From the NCBI RefSeq assembly GCF_040545425.1, contig NZ_JBEPLW010000002.1: a stretch of 64,000 bases of DNA. The stretch is one strand, 5' to 3'. Source of the DNA: Bhargavaea ullalensis. Lineage in GTDB: Bacteria > Bacillota > Bacilli > Bacillales_A > Planococcaceae. The notes beneath the pieces were generated by a model, which was given only the letters and a program-made list of their open reading frames with translations, made no database searches and was not told where the DNA came from. Both the position numbers and the translations under genes were made by a program. Below, piece by piece: positions 15,672 through 24,843 of this stretch (position 1 is the stretch's first letter; each line of letters begins with the position of its first letter).

Positions 15672-17051
15672 TTGGCCGCAACAACTTCCATCAAAAGCAA
15701 GATCCCCGTCTTCGGGCGCATTGTCTTCCCGATCCTCGTCACCCAGGTGGCCATGTACATGATCACTTTTTTCGATATCCTCATGACGGGCCGCTATGAC
15801 TCCATCCACCTCGCCGGCGTCACGATCGGCTCTTCTTTCTGGAACCCGGTGTACACCGGCCTTGCGGGCATCCTTCTGAGCGTTACGCCGATCGTCGCGC
15901 AGGCAATCGGAGCGAACCTGAAAAAAGAGGTCCGCCCGACCGTCCAGCAGGGCATTTATATCAGCATCGTCTTATCCGCCGCCGTGTTCATCATTCTCCA
16001 GCTCGTCATCCGTTTCGCGCTCGGCAATATGCCCGTCGAGCCGGAAGTGCGCGAAGTCGCGGGAAGCTATCTTTTCGCGATGAGCCTTGGTCTGCTTCCG
16101 CTGTTTGCCTACAATGTGGTCCGCTCGTTCATCGACGCACTGGCGGCCACACGGGTCACGATGTTGATCACCCTGCTGTCCGCGCCGATCAACATCCTGT
16201 TCAACTACCTGCTCATCTTCGGCAAGGGCGGTTTTCCGGAACTCGGCGGAGCCGGCGCGGGCGCGGCTTCCGCCATTACATACTGGCTTGTGTTTTTCAT
16301 CGCCATCGGAGTCGTCCACCGCGGCCGCCCGTTTGCCGGGTACCGGCTGCTCGCCGGATGGCAGAAGCCTTCCTTCTCCAAGTGGAAGGAGATCATCTCG
16401 CTCGGCGTGCCGATCGGCATTTCCATCTTCACCGAGACGAGCATTTTCGCGGTCGTGACCTTGTTCATGAGCGCCTATACGACCGCCACGATCTCCGCAC
16501 ACCAGATCGCCCTGAATTTCACTTCGCTTCTTTATATGATTCCGCTCAGCCTGTCGATGGGGGCGACCATCCTCGTCGGCCAGGCAGCAGGCGCAGGCAA
16601 ACGGAAAGACGCCGTCCAGTACAGCTGGCTCGGCGTCGCGATGGCCATCGTATTCAGCCTCGTCTCCATCCTCATTCTGGTGACGTTCCGCCACGGCATC
16701 GCCTCGCTTTACACTGATGACCCTGCGATCATCAAACTCGCCGTGCAGTTCTTCCTGTTCGCCGCGCTGTTCCAGCTGTCGGACGCCGTCCAGGCCCCCG
16801 TCCAGGGCGCGCTCCGCGGATACAAGGACGTCAACGTCACGTTCATCATGGCGATCATCTCCTACTGGGTGATCGGACTTCCGGTCGGATACGCACTGGC
16901 GAACTTCACGGATCTCGGGCCGTTCGGGTACTGGATCGGGCTCATCACCGGACTGACGGCGGGCGCAGTCACACTGTCCATCCGGCTGATCCTGCTTCAG
17001 CGCCGCTTCCTCACGACCGTCTCTGACAAGCGGACACGAACCAACGCTTAA
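15672..17051 (+). CDS. MATE family efflux transporter
   Basis: A 459-aa polytopic membrane protein with about 12 hydrophobic segments arranged as two six-helix repeats, typical of NorM-like MATE exporters that expel cationic drugs or metabolites using Na+ or H+. Marker stretches include VDIL-like FFDILMTGRYDS in helix 1 and PVQGALRGYKDV in the second half. It starts with TTG, 7 nt after AAAGGAGG. It is single and ends at a GC-rich terminator. The substrate cannot be told from sequence. Confidence 0.93.
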   Translation: MAATTSIKSKIPVFGRIVFPILVTQVAMYMITFFDILMTGRYDSIHLAGVTIGSSFWNPVYTGLAGILLSVTPIVAQAIGANLKKEVRPTVQQGIYISIVLSAAVFIILQLVIRFALGNMPVEPEVREVAGSYLFAMSLGLLPLFAYNVVRSFIDALAATRVTMLITLLSAPINILFNYLLIFGKGGFPELGGAGAGAASAITYWLVFFIAIGVVHRGRPFAGYRLLAGWQKPSFSKWKEIISLGVPIGISIFTETSIFAVVTLFMSAYTTATISAHQIALNFTSLLYMIPLSLSMGATILVGQAAGAGKRKDAVQYSWLGVAMAIVFSLVSILILVTFRHGIASLYTDDPAIIKLAVQFFLFAALFQLSDAVQAPVQGALRGYKDVNVTFIMAIISYWVIGLPVGYALANFTDLGPFGYWIGLITGLTAGAVTLSIRLILLQRRFLTTVSDKRTRTNA

Positions 17052-17065
17052 CCACGACATCCCAT

Positions 17066-17105
17066 AGACCGCCCTGCCGTTTTTCATCAGGCAGGGCGGT
17101 CTTTT
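17066..17105 (+). terminator. Terminator after the MATE gene
   Basis: AGACCGCCCTGCC pairs with GGCAGGGCGGTCT around an 11-nt loop and is followed by TTTT. The opposite strand lacks a T tail, so it serves mainly the plus strand. Confidence 0.88.
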
Positions 17106-17127
17106 GTGCTTTGAAGTGATTCGCGGT

Positions 17128-18222
17128 TCAGTCGAGGATGCCCGTGCGGTCGATCCGGACTTCCGCTTCCACCCGTATGTCCAGTTCCGAGAACGTGTCG
17201 TGCCAGTCGCCTTTCTTCCATAGCCGCGGATGAAATGCCCGGACCCGTCTACCGACCCCGATCGCATCACTGCCCGCTTTTTGCAGCTTGTCCACCGTTT
17301 TTTCCATGTCCGCCTCCACCGCGTCCGTCAATTGCCGCTCCAGCTCATGGATCCGGTCTTTCTTCATGACGGGCCCCTGCGGGAACTCATCGATCTCCAC
17401 ACGGATCTTATACCGGAGACGGATTGCAGAATCTCCGATATCCCAGTTTTTCCGGGCCCCGATCAGCTCGATCGTCACAGGTACCGACTCGTCTCCCAGC
17501 TTGACCATATAAGTCTCTCTCAGAAACTTCCCGCTTTCATCCGTGAGCAGGTTCAGCATCTTTCCTTCGTTCGGGTCGAGATATTCCCCGGTGTAAGACT
17601 GTCCCCTGAACAGGGCGGTCCCCTTCAGTTCCGGCAGTCCGGATTCCCCGGCGATATGCAGAAGCGGCAGCGACAGATCCTTCCCCTCGTCAAAGAGGAG
17701 CATGCAGGTTTCCTGCAGATTATAATCCGAGGTGAGCGAGTATTCTTTGACCGTCGCCAGCATCTTGTTCAAGTAATCCGGCGCGTTTTTCGGAAGTCCC
17801 GGCGCCCCTTCCTCCCCGCCCATGTAAGGCTCGATTTCCTCCTGAACGAGGGCCACATGTGCCGCCAGACGGTTTTTGGGAGTCCGGAACAGGTTGTCCA
17901 GATGATCATAGAGCTGTCCTTTTGCCGATTCGTCCGAAATGAGGAGTACCTGAAGCTGCGAGATGTCCAGCACGTTGCTGACCCGCATGTTCACATTGTT
18001 TCTCGCATCGGAAAATGACCGGCCGCTCGCTTCGGAGGTCATGTATTCAATTTCCGAGTCCGTATACATCGGATAGGAAAAGTGGACCGTGACGTCATCT
18101 TCGCCCCCTCCGATGCCGATCAGGGTCACAATCTGCAGATCCTTGAAGTAAAGTTCATCCCAGCAACCTGAAAGCAAGGGGAGCGCCAGCAACAGCCAGA
18201 CCGCAATGAGCATCCGTTTCAT
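17128..18222 (-). CDS. Germinant receptor C subunit, Ger(x)C lipoprotein
   Basis: A 364-aa lipoprotein: signal peptide with lipobox LLSGC (Cys about residue 20), followed at once by WDELYFKDLQIVTLIGIG, the standard opening of GerAC/GerBC/GerKC proteins. It would sit on the outer face of the spore inner membrane as part of a nutrient germinant receptor. It is the last gene of an A-B-C operon and starts with a 4-nt ATGA overlap with the B gene. Its presence suggests the organism forms or once formed endospores. Confidence 0.95.
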   Translation of the reverse strand: MKRMLIAVWLLLALPLLSGCWDELYFKDLQIVTLIGIGGGEDDVTVHFSYPMYTDSEIEYMTSEASGRSFSDARNNVNMRVSNVLDISQLQVLLISDESAKGQLYDHLDNLFRTPKNRLAAHVALVQEEIEPYMGGEEGAPGLPKNAPDYLNKMLATVKEYSLTSDYNLQETCMLLFDEGKDLSLPLLHIAGESGLPELKGTALFRGQSYTGEYLDPNEGKMLNLLTDESGKFLRETYMVKLGDESVPVTIELIGARKNWDIGDSAIRLRYKIRVEIDEFPQGPVMKKDRIHELERQLTDAVEADMEKTVDKLQKAGSDAIGVGRRVRAFHPRLWKKGDWHDTFSELDIRVEAEVRIDRTGILD

Positions 18223-19250
18223 GGCCTCGTTTCCTCCTTCCGTTGTTTTCTCCGGTTAAAGAAAATGACGATCAACGGCAGGATGAAGGCAAACAGCAGA
18301 TGAAAATAGGGAAACAGGATTGCGGCTATTGTGATCCGTTCCTTCACGGCCAGAAAAAGCGCGATCGCGACAAACGGGACACACAGGAAGGCGGCCAGCC
18401 GCGGCGGTTTTTTGATGTGGTTGAGGTCCATCAGCCGCATGATGGCAAATCCGTATATGCATAGCGTGACGATGGACCAGGCCATCCAGATGTAAATAAA
18501 GATCAGGTCGAGCCGCTCCACGAATGTGACATATTGGGATTTCAGAATATAGATGATCGGATGATTGACGATTTCAAACTCCTTGAGTGAGAAAAAGGCA
18601 AGCGGCACCACGAGCATGAACAGGAAAAACAAGTGCCAGAGCCCGCTGTAGACAATCAGCGACCGGTTTGTGAGCTTCCCTTTGGTAAAGGGTCTGAGCA
18701 GCAGATACAGCTCAATCCCGATAAACGGCATTTGGCTCGGCCCCATCCCCTTCAGCAATGTTTTCAGATCCGACTCGCCGACCGGGAACAGATTGGTCCA
18801 GACGAGACTCTTTACGGAAAAAAGCAGAAAGACGATGAAGATGATGATCAGGGGCATCATGATCACACCCAGGTTCACCGCGGTTGACGGCTTGGACACG
18901 GAAGCGGCATACAGGAGAATCGTGATCATCACAATCACGACGACGAGCGGCGTTTTCGGGAACGCCCACACATTCAGCGTGTAAACCGTATAGCTTGTAA
19001 AGCTTACCATCGTATAAAACCAGTACAGCCCATAAAGGATCGAGACGACCGGCGTCCAGCTGAATGAATGGTGAAATCGCTCAAACAGCCAGATATGCGG
19101 AAAATACAACAAACCGAGCGCCACAAGGACCCACCAGGCATCGCGGCCCAGCACTTCGATCATCCTCGTCTGGAAGGAGATGAACACGGTTCCGGTCTGG
19201 ACGATGAACAGCATGAGAAACATCTGGACGGGCGCCATGCGGACTTTCAT
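18219..19250 (-). CDS. Germinant receptor B subunit, GerAB/ArcD/ProY family
   Basis: A 343-aa integral membrane protein with about ten hydrophobic helices, of the endospore germination permease family in the APC superfamily. In GerAA-AB-AC receptors the B subunit is thought to bind the germinant. It overlaps both neighbours by 4 nt (ATGA), which fixes the start at 19250 and shows tight coupling. Confidence 0.95.
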   Translation of the reverse strand: MKVRMAPVQMFLMLFIVQTGTVFISFQTRMIEVLGRDAWWVLVALGLLYFPHIWLFERFHHSFSWTPVVSILYGLYWFYTMVSFTSYTVYTLNVWAFPKTPLVVVIVMITILLYAASVSKPSTAVNLGVIMMPLIIIFIVFLLFSVKSLVWTNLFPVGESDLKTLLKGMGPSQMPFIGIELYLLLRPFTKGKLTNRSLIVYSGLWHLFFLFMLVVPLAFFSLKEFEIVNHPIIYILKSQYVTFVERLDLIFIYIWMAWSIVTLCIYGFAIMRLMDLNHIKKPPRLAAFLCVPFVAIALFLAVKERITIAAILFPYFHLLFAFILPLIVIFFNRRKQRKEETRP

Positions 19251-20650
19251 TTATCCCGCCCCTTTCTGAACTGAAAGGTGGGCTGCTGGCGGTCCGGCCG
19301 GAAAAAAGGCACCCGGAAAAAGATATCCTTGAAACGGGAAGGATCAAACGGGATGACCGGTGTCAGATAAGGTTGCTTGAGCGATGACAGATTCAGCAGG
19401 TGGATAAAGAGCAGCAGCGTACCGAATACCATGCCGAGGAACCCGAAGCTTGCCGCCAGGATCATGAATGGAAAACGCAGGATCCGCACAGCCATGTTCA
19501 TCTCCGCGGACGGCACTACAAAACTCGCAATCGCGGTCATGGCCACCACGATGACCATCAGATTCGTCACGAGTCCCGAGCTGACAATGGCGTCCCCGAT
19601 GACAATCCCGCCGACGATACCGACCGTCTGTCCGATCCGCTGCGGCAGCCGGACACTCGCTTCCCGGATCAGTTCAATGAACAGCTCCAGGATCAGCGCC
19701 TCGACCAGCGGCCGGTAAGGCACTTCCTTGAGAAGGTCCATGAGGTGCTTGCTCAGGTCCAGCGGAAGAATTTCTGAATGGAAACTCACAACCGATATGT
19801 AAAACGCCGGCAACAGGATCGCTACAAAAAAAGCCATTAGCCGGACCATCCGGTAAAAAGAGCCGACCACCACCCGGCTGTTGAAATCATCCGGCGACTC
19901 ATAGAAGGCGAAAAAATTGACCGGGGCAATGAGGGCCGTCGGAGAACTGTCGGAAAACAGGACAACCTTTCCTTCCAGCAGGTTGTAGACAACCCGGTCC
20001 GGACGTTCCGTGTTCAGGAACTGCGGGAACGGGGAGAAAATCGTGTCTTCCAGGTAATCTTCCAGCTGCCCCGTGCTGTAAAACTCGCGGAACGGGATGT
20101 TTTGGAGACGCAGATCTACTTCAGCCACCACTTCCGGAGGGGCGGCTTTGTCCAGATACACGAGGTTGATCTGGCTGTTGGAGTTTTCCTGCTGGTAGCT
20201 GCGGACAACGAGGTCCGGACGTTGCATTTTCTTTCGGAGCAGACCGATGTTCCGGTTGAAATTTTCCACAAACCCGTTGTGCGCTCCTCTGACAACTTCT
20301 TCGTTTTTCGGTTCCTCCGGGGAGCGTTCCGGCACAGACAGCGCACTGATGCTGACCAGCAAATTGGAATCTGGAAACACCACCACCACGTTTCCGGTGC
20401 ACACCTCCTTTAAGAGGCCTTCTTTGCTGAACGGATAGACGGTGGATGAAGTGCTGCCCCCCCACGATTCAATTTTGTTTTGAGCACCGGCTCCGATCAA
20501 TGCAAGCTGGCGATCCGCCTCTGATGCATCAATCAAAGAGAGATAAAAACAGAGGAGCGCCTTTTCCCCGGCAACCTCGACTTCCTTGATCACAAAATCA
20601 GAGGAATTCATAAATAGGTTTTTGATGGTCTGTACGTTATGCGCATTCAT
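19247..20650 (-). CDS. Germinant receptor A subunit, GerA family
   Basis: A 467-aa protein with a large hydrophilic N-terminal region (about residues 1-260) and a C-terminal membrane region of 4-6 helices, typical of GerAA. Conserved stretches include SDSSPTALIAPVNFFAFYESPDDF and the PFYISVVSFHSEILP-like turn. The ATG at 20650 has GGAGG about 10 nt upstream. A possible sigma-G-like promoter (GAATA, 17 nt, CGATACT) lies just before the ribosome binding site; this is weak. It is first of the ABC operon. Confidence 0.94.
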   Translation of the reverse strand: MNAHNVQTIKNLFMNSSDFVIKEVEVAGEKALLCFYLSLIDASEADRQLALIGAGAQNKIESWGGSTSSTVYPFSKEGLLKEVCTGNVVVVFPDSNLLVSISALSVPERSPEEPKNEEVVRGAHNGFVENFNRNIGLLRKKMQRPDLVVRSYQQENSNSQINLVYLDKAAPPEVVAEVDLRLQNIPFREFYSTGQLEDYLEDTIFSPFPQFLNTERPDRVVYNLLEGKVVLFSDSSPTALIAPVNFFAFYESPDDFNSRVVVGSFYRMVRLMAFFVAILLPAFYISVVSFHSEILPLDLSKHLMDLLKEVPYRPLVEALILELFIELIREASVRLPQRIGQTVGIVGGIVIGDAIVSSGLVTNLMVIVVAMTAIASFVVPSAEMNMAVRILRFPFMILAASFGFLGMVFGTLLLFIHLLNLSSLKQPYLTPVIPFDPSRFKDIFFRVPFFRPDRQQPTFQFRKGRDK

Positions 20651-20842
20651 CTTGTTCACTCCTCCCCGCCAGTATCGGCGGTTTGTCCGGAGAATATTCT
20701 CGGTTGACCCGGCAGAGGAAGCGGCTAGAATGCCATGCAGTCTTGCAAAAACAAACGCTTCGCCTGCAACAAAGGACCGGCCGCAAGACTCCCAAGCCTT
20801 CTGAAAGGGGATGACGGGCACCGCCCGGTTCTCTGTTCAGAC

Positions 20843-20899
20843 GAGAAAGAGGAGAGACGGCTACCCGGAAAACGGGTGCCGCCTCTCCTCTTTCTTAAT
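20843..20899. terminator. Long hairpin after the CAP-protein gene
   Basis: GAAAGAGGAGAG with its complement CTCTCCTCTTTC encloses a second helix (CCCG/CGGG), giving a long imperfect hairpin. T tracts are only moderate on either strand. It probably terminates the CAP gene. The 335-nt gap 20651-20985 otherwise holds only the upstream region of the ger operon. Confidence 0.6.
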
Positions 20900-20985
20900 C
20901 TATCTTGAAAAACCGATGGTGTTTTAATGGCCTGCGGAACACAAAGTGCCCTGTTCCCGAAGAGCCGGCCCGTGGGGCACGGTCC

Positions 20986-21882
20986 TTACTTCTGAATGAA
21001 CTGCTGCGTCCAGTAGTGGCCGTTCGCATCATAGCCGATGCCGATGTGTGTAAATCCGGGGGTCAGGATGTTCTGGCGGTGACCCGGGGAGTCCATCCAG
21101 GCTTTGACGACTTCTTCGGGAGAGCGCTGGCCCATGGCGATGTTTTCCGCCGCGGAGCGGTAGCTGATCCCGAGTGCCTTCATCCGGTCAAATGGGGAAC
21201 CGAGTGTCGGGCTTGTATGCGAGAAGTAGTTGTTCTTGCTCATGTCGGCGGATTTTTCACGGGCGGCATCCATCAGTTTGGCGTCCGCTGCGAGCGGCTT
21301 GAGGCCCGCTTTTGTCCGTTCTGCGTTTGTCAGGTCGAGCACTTGTTGTTCAAAGGCGCTGAGTCCGGCGTTCTGGCCTGCAGCCGGTTTTTCCGGTGCG
21401 GTCTGTTCCGGCTGCTGCGGCTTGGCAGGAGGCTGGGCAGACGGCTGTTCGGTCGCTCCCGGAGCCTGCGGATTGGCCTGCGGCTGATCGGAAGGTTTTT
21501 CCGTATCCGGCTTTTGTGCCGGATTTTGCGTTTCCGGTTTCTGTGTTTCCGGTTTCTCCGGTTTTGGGGCTTCCGGTTTCTGTGCTTCCGGTTTCGGAGT
21601 TTCCGGCTGCTGGACGTGCTGATCACCAGTCACCGGCGGTTGGACGGATGGACGGCTGTTGGAATTCAGGATTTGCTGGATCAGTTTATTCAAGTCCAGC
21701 TCGTTCCATTTGCCGCCTTCCCAACGGATCGGCTGGCCATGGATGATGGCCTTGTAAGCGGTTCCCTCCACCTGGACTTTGACGGGCTGAGCGGAGTCGA
21801 CCTCCGGTTGAGAAGCTTCTGCAGTAACTGCCGGCAACAGGAGTGCCGTGCTCATTGCGATGATTGAAAGCGATTTTTTCAT
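20986..21882 (-). CDS. Secreted CAP-domain protein (SCP/YkwD type)
   Basis: A 298-aa secreted protein. Residues 1-25 are a signal peptide with a cleavage site near TAEAS. Residues 30-70 form a small domain. About 70-170 is a low-complexity Pro/Lys/Glu/Gln linker with repeated PETQKP-like units, which could span the cell wall. The C-terminal 125 residues are a CAP domain with LTNAERTKAGL, a conserved His in YFSHTSP, AENIA and the final HIGIGYD...WTQQF. Bacillus relatives (YkwD, CotN-like spore and surface proteins) have no certain function. The ATG at 21882 follows GGAGGA. It is monocistronic. Confidence 0.93.
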   Translation of the reverse strand: MKKSLSIIAMSTALLLPAVTAEASQPEVDSAQPVKVQVEGTAYKAIIHGQPIRWEGGKWNELDLNKLIQQILNSNSRPSVQPPVTGDQHVQQPETPKPEAQKPEAPKPEKPETQKPETQNPAQKPDTEKPSDQPQANPQAPGATEQPSAQPPAKPQQPEQTAPEKPAAGQNAGLSAFEQQVLDLTNAERTKAGLKPLAADAKLMDAAREKSADMSKNNYFSHTSPTLGSPFDRMKALGISYRSAAENIAMGQRSPEEVVKAWMDSPGHRQNILTPGFTHIGIGYDANGHYWTQQFIQK

Positions 21883-21979
21883 CTGCTTATTCCTCCCTTC
21901 CGCCATATCGTACATGCCGGATGGGACGTGATTCCTGCCAAAGATTGGTGGGATGACCAGCTGCTTCTTCAAGACTATG

Positions 21980-22036
21980 AAACAGGCGGGTCGGCCGCAC
22001 TTTCAGAGGAAAGTTCCGGCAACCCGCCTGCTTATT
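21980..22036 (-). terminator. Terminator after the cobW operon
   Basis: CAGGCGGGT pairs with ACCCGCCTG, with an inner GGAACTTTC/GAAAGT.. helix and a short T-rich tail on the minus strand. It lies 30 nt past the small gene that ends at 22064. Confidence 0.7.
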
Positions 22037-22063
22037 TCATGTTTCATCCTGTTGACAGCCTTC

Positions 22064-22312
22064 TCAAAGGGCCGATCGGAACGCTTCCATGAGCAGCGCC
22101 TTTTGCTCTGCCGACAAAGAGGATGCCGAAATCCTTTGTTCGATCTCCGCAAGTTTTTCCGTCCGCTTTTTGCGGAGCCGGGGGTGTGTGCGCAGGTCGT
22201 CGAGATCATCGGAGATTTCACGGATTGCCTGATCGTCCGTCCTCACCGCACCTGCAGAAGACCGTCCCTGCCAAAAGCGGCGGTACGCCTCCGCGAGCGC
22301 ATGGTTAGACAT
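22064..22312 (-). CDS. Small hypothetical protein coupled to the CobW GTPase
   Basis: I do not recognise this 82-aa protein. It is charged and helical, with no membrane segment or cysteines. The ATG at 22312 lies inside the last codons of the CobW gene (8-nt overlap in another frame) and no independent ribosome binding site is clear, so translation is probably coupled. The position suggests a helper of the CobW protein, but that is inference. It is followed by a terminator, which supports it as the last gene of the unit. Confidence 0.6.
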   Translation of the reverse strand: MSNHALAEAYRRFWQGRSSAGAVRTDDQAIREISDDLDDLRTHPRLRKKRTEKLAEIEQRISASSLSAEQKALLMEAFRSAL

Positions 22313-23204
22313 GGCTGTTCCCGGGTACCTCAAGCGCCCCGGGATTTTCCCCGATGATGACCAGGTTGCCCGGCATGTTCATGGACTCGGGAATCCATTG
22401 AACCATCCCGTAGGCATACTGGAACAGCGACGGGTAACGGTGTCCCTCCAGCCGGACATATCCTTTCATCCGGTAAATCGTATCCGGCAGGGATTTCACC
22501 CATGCTTCAAAGGCTTCCCGCTCGACCGGCTCATCCATCGACACGAGGCGCGAGGAGATCGGCAGTTGTTTTCCGATGGCGGCCTGTTGCACGGGTGCGC
22601 GCCTGCCTCCCTTTGCCACTTTCCGAAGATAGTCAAGCGGCACTTTCCCGTTCACCGTCTCGAGGATCGGCGCTTCCGGGTTCATGGCCTGCATTTCAGC
22701 GGCAGACGATGACCGTTCCGCATCCGTCAGCAGATCGGATTTATTGAGCAGAATGACTGATGCATGACGGATCTGTTCAAGAAACAGCATCCTGACCTGC
22801 GGTGACATGGAGTTTCTCCCGAGCCAGCGGCGTCCGTCCGCCACCGTGACAATGCCCCGGATATCGAGCGCATCCCCGAACAGGGGTGAATGGATCGAGT
22901 CAAGCGCTTCGACGGGATGGGCAGCGCCCGTCGTCTCGATGAAGATGATGTCCACCTGCTCATGCAGGAGCGCCTGCACCTGCGCTTCCGTCTTTTCCGA
23001 ACCGGTGCAGCAGATGCAGCCGTCGAGGATCTCCCGGAGCGGCACGTCGCCGTCGACGGCTGCCGAGTCAAAGGCCAGCTGCCCGAGTTCATTCATGATC
23101 ACGCCCGGCTTCAGCCCTTCCTCTTTTGCCTGCCGGATGGCATGGGTGAGGAGCGAGGTCTTCCCGCTTCCGAGAAACCCGCTGAAAATATAAACTTCCG
23201 TCAT
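22305..23204 (-). CDS. COG0523 (CobW/ZNG1-like) GTPase
   Basis: A 299-aa G3E-family GTPase. Walker A is GFLGSGKTS (about residues 9-17), the metal-binding CxCC motif is DGCICC, the guanine-specificity motif is NKSD, and a CobW C-terminal domain follows (about 200-299). Such proteins are metallochaperones, usually for zinc. The start is only 20 nt after the ctpB terminator, so expression depends on read-through or on a promoter overlapping that hairpin. No Zur-box is obvious to me. Confidence 0.92.
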   Translation of the reverse strand: MTEVYIFSGFLGSGKTSLLTHAIRQAKEEGLKPGVIMNELGQLAFDSAAVDGDVPLREILDGCICCTGSEKTEAQVQALLHEQVDIIFIETTGAAHPVEALDSIHSPLFGDALDIRGIVTVADGRRWLGRNSMSPQVRMLFLEQIRHASVILLNKSDLLTDAERSSSAAEMQAMNPEAPILETVNGKVPLDYLRKVAKGGRRAPVQQAAIGKQLPISSRLVSMDEPVEREAFEAWVKSLPDTIYRMKGYVRLEGHRYPSLFQYAYGMVQWIPESMNMPGNLVIIGENPGALEVPGNSHV

Positions 23205-23223
23205 GTTCCTTCATCCTTTCCGA

Positions 23224-23259
23224 CAAAAAAGCGGAATCCGGTTGGATCCCGCTTTTTGT
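23224..23259 (-). terminator. Terminator after ctpB
   Basis: AAAAAGCGGGATCC, loop AACC, GGATTCCGCTTTTTT forms a near-perfect hairpin with T tail. It begins right at the ctpB stop and lies only 20 nt before the CobW start. Confidence 0.85.
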
Positions 23260-24753
23260 TCATTTCAATTGTTCACGGACGAGTTCTGCGGCTTTTTTCA
23301 GCTGCGGGTCGTCAGTTTTGATCTTCTCGCGGAGCTTGTCCATGAGAGCGTAGGTCGTGTCGCCCGACAGGACTCCGTCCGCTTCAATGCCTTCATCCTT
23401 CTGAAGGCTCTTGACGGCTTCCTCCGTCTGTTCGTCGAAGATGCCGTCCGCTTTGCCGGGATCATACCCGACCGCTTCAAGCATTTCCTCCGCTGCCAGG
23501 ACGGTCATTGAAGTGGTTCCTTCCTCCATTGAGGTTTCAGGATTGATGTACGGCAGTTTGGCGTATTCTGGCTGGTCAACCGGGAAGTCAGGCTCGATGC
23601 CTTTTTCGTGGATCCAGTTGCCGTCCGGCGTCAGCCACTTGGACGTGGTCAGTTTCAAGTTCGAACCGTCCTTGAACTGGCGAGGCGTCTGGACCGTCCC
23701 TTTGCCGAAGGAGTGCTCGCCGACGCTCTTGATCCCGGCCGATTCCTTCATGGCGCCGGTCAGGATTTCGGATGCGGAGGCGCTCCCGCCGTCGATCATG
23801 AGCACAACCGGTGTTTTGATCTTCCGGCCGGACTTTGCATAATAGATCTCCGGTTTTTTCCCTTTGTCTTCGATCTGGAACAGGGGCTTCCCTTCCTCGA
23901 CAAACAGGTTGGAAATATCGATCGCGCTGTTCAGAAGACCGCCCGGGTTTTGCCGGACGTCCACGATCATGCCTTCCATGCCGTCTTTTTCCATGTCGTC
24001 GATCGCATCCAGAAGCTCCTTGTACGTGTTTTCGGAGAAACTGGAGATTTGGATATGAGCGACCTGATTATCGAGCATTTCCGCATAAACCGTTTCGATT
24101 GGAATCACGTCGCGCACGACGGTGACGTCAATCGGCTCGTCCATGCCGGCCCGCTGGATCTTAAGCTTGACGCTCGTCCCTTTCTCTCCGCGGATCATCA
24201 GGACGGCTTCCGAGGAACTGACGCCCTGCAGGCTTTTCCCGTCCACTTCCAGGATGACGTCATCGGGCTGAAGATGGGCTTTTTCAGCCGGCGAGTTTTT
24301 GATCGGGGAGACGATCACGATGTGGCTGTTGCGCTCTTGGATTTCCGCTCCGATCCCTTCGAAGCTGGAGGAGATGCTTTCGTTGAGATGTTCCGCCTCC
24401 ACCTCATCCAGATAATCCGAGTACGGATCTTTCAGGGAATCGATCATCCCGTTGATCGCCCCGTTGACGAGTTCTTCGTCGGTGATGTCTTCGTAGTAGT
24501 CCTTTTTCACCGCGTCGTATGCGTCGAACAGTTTTTTGAACTGCGTCCGGTCCGTCTGCGGCGACACCACTTCGACGACCTTGTCATCGCCGACCGTCAG
24601 CGCAAAAAAGGTCACTCCGGCAGTGGCGAGGATGAGGCCGAATGCCATCATGAGAAGCACGAACGGCTTGATCTTGACGTATCTCCGGCCTCCGGGATCC
24701 GGCTGTTTTTCAGGCGGTTGTTGCGTGTTCTGGTCCTTTTCGTTTTCGTCCAT
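23260..24753 (-). CDS. ctpB: S41 carboxy-terminal processing protease CtpB
   Basis: A 497-aa membrane-anchored serine protease. A hydrophilic N-tail is followed by a membrane helix (about residues 30-52), a PDZ domain (about 125-205), the S41 catalytic domain with Ser in GGSASASE (about 321) and Lys in FGKGTVQ (about 347), and a C-terminal peptidoglycan-binding domain (about 410-480). In Bacillus, CtpB cleaves SpoIVFA to trigger sigma-K activation; other Ctp proteases process envelope proteins. ATG at 24753 has a partial site (GTGGTG); an ATG at 24771 has none. It is monocistronic with its own terminator. Confidence 0.92.
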   Translation of the reverse strand: MDENEKDQNTQQPPEKQPDPGGRRYVKIKPFVLLMMAFGLILATAGVTFFALTVGDDKVVEVVSPQTDRTQFKKLFDAYDAVKKDYYEDITDEELVNGAINGMIDSLKDPYSDYLDEVEAEHLNESISSSFEGIGAEIQERNSHIVIVSPIKNSPAEKAHLQPDDVILEVDGKSLQGVSSSEAVLMIRGEKGTSVKLKIQRAGMDEPIDVTVVRDVIPIETVYAEMLDNQVAHIQISSFSENTYKELLDAIDDMEKDGMEGMIVDVRQNPGGLLNSAIDISNLFVEEGKPLFQIEDKGKKPEIYYAKSGRKIKTPVVLMIDGGSASASEILTGAMKESAGIKSVGEHSFGKGTVQTPRQFKDGSNLKLTTSKWLTPDGNWIHEKGIEPDFPVDQPEYAKLPYINPETSMEEGTTSMTVLAAEEMLEAVGYDPGKADGIFDEQTEEAVKSLQKDEGIEADGVLSGDTTYALMDKLREKIKTDDPQLKKAAELVREQLK

Positions 24754-24843
24754 CTGGTTCACCACTTTCATCCGGTGGCCCGGCGGATGCCGGGCCGGCA
24801 GGCAGAAAAGACCGCCACCGGCCCGATGGCAGTCATGCCGCGC

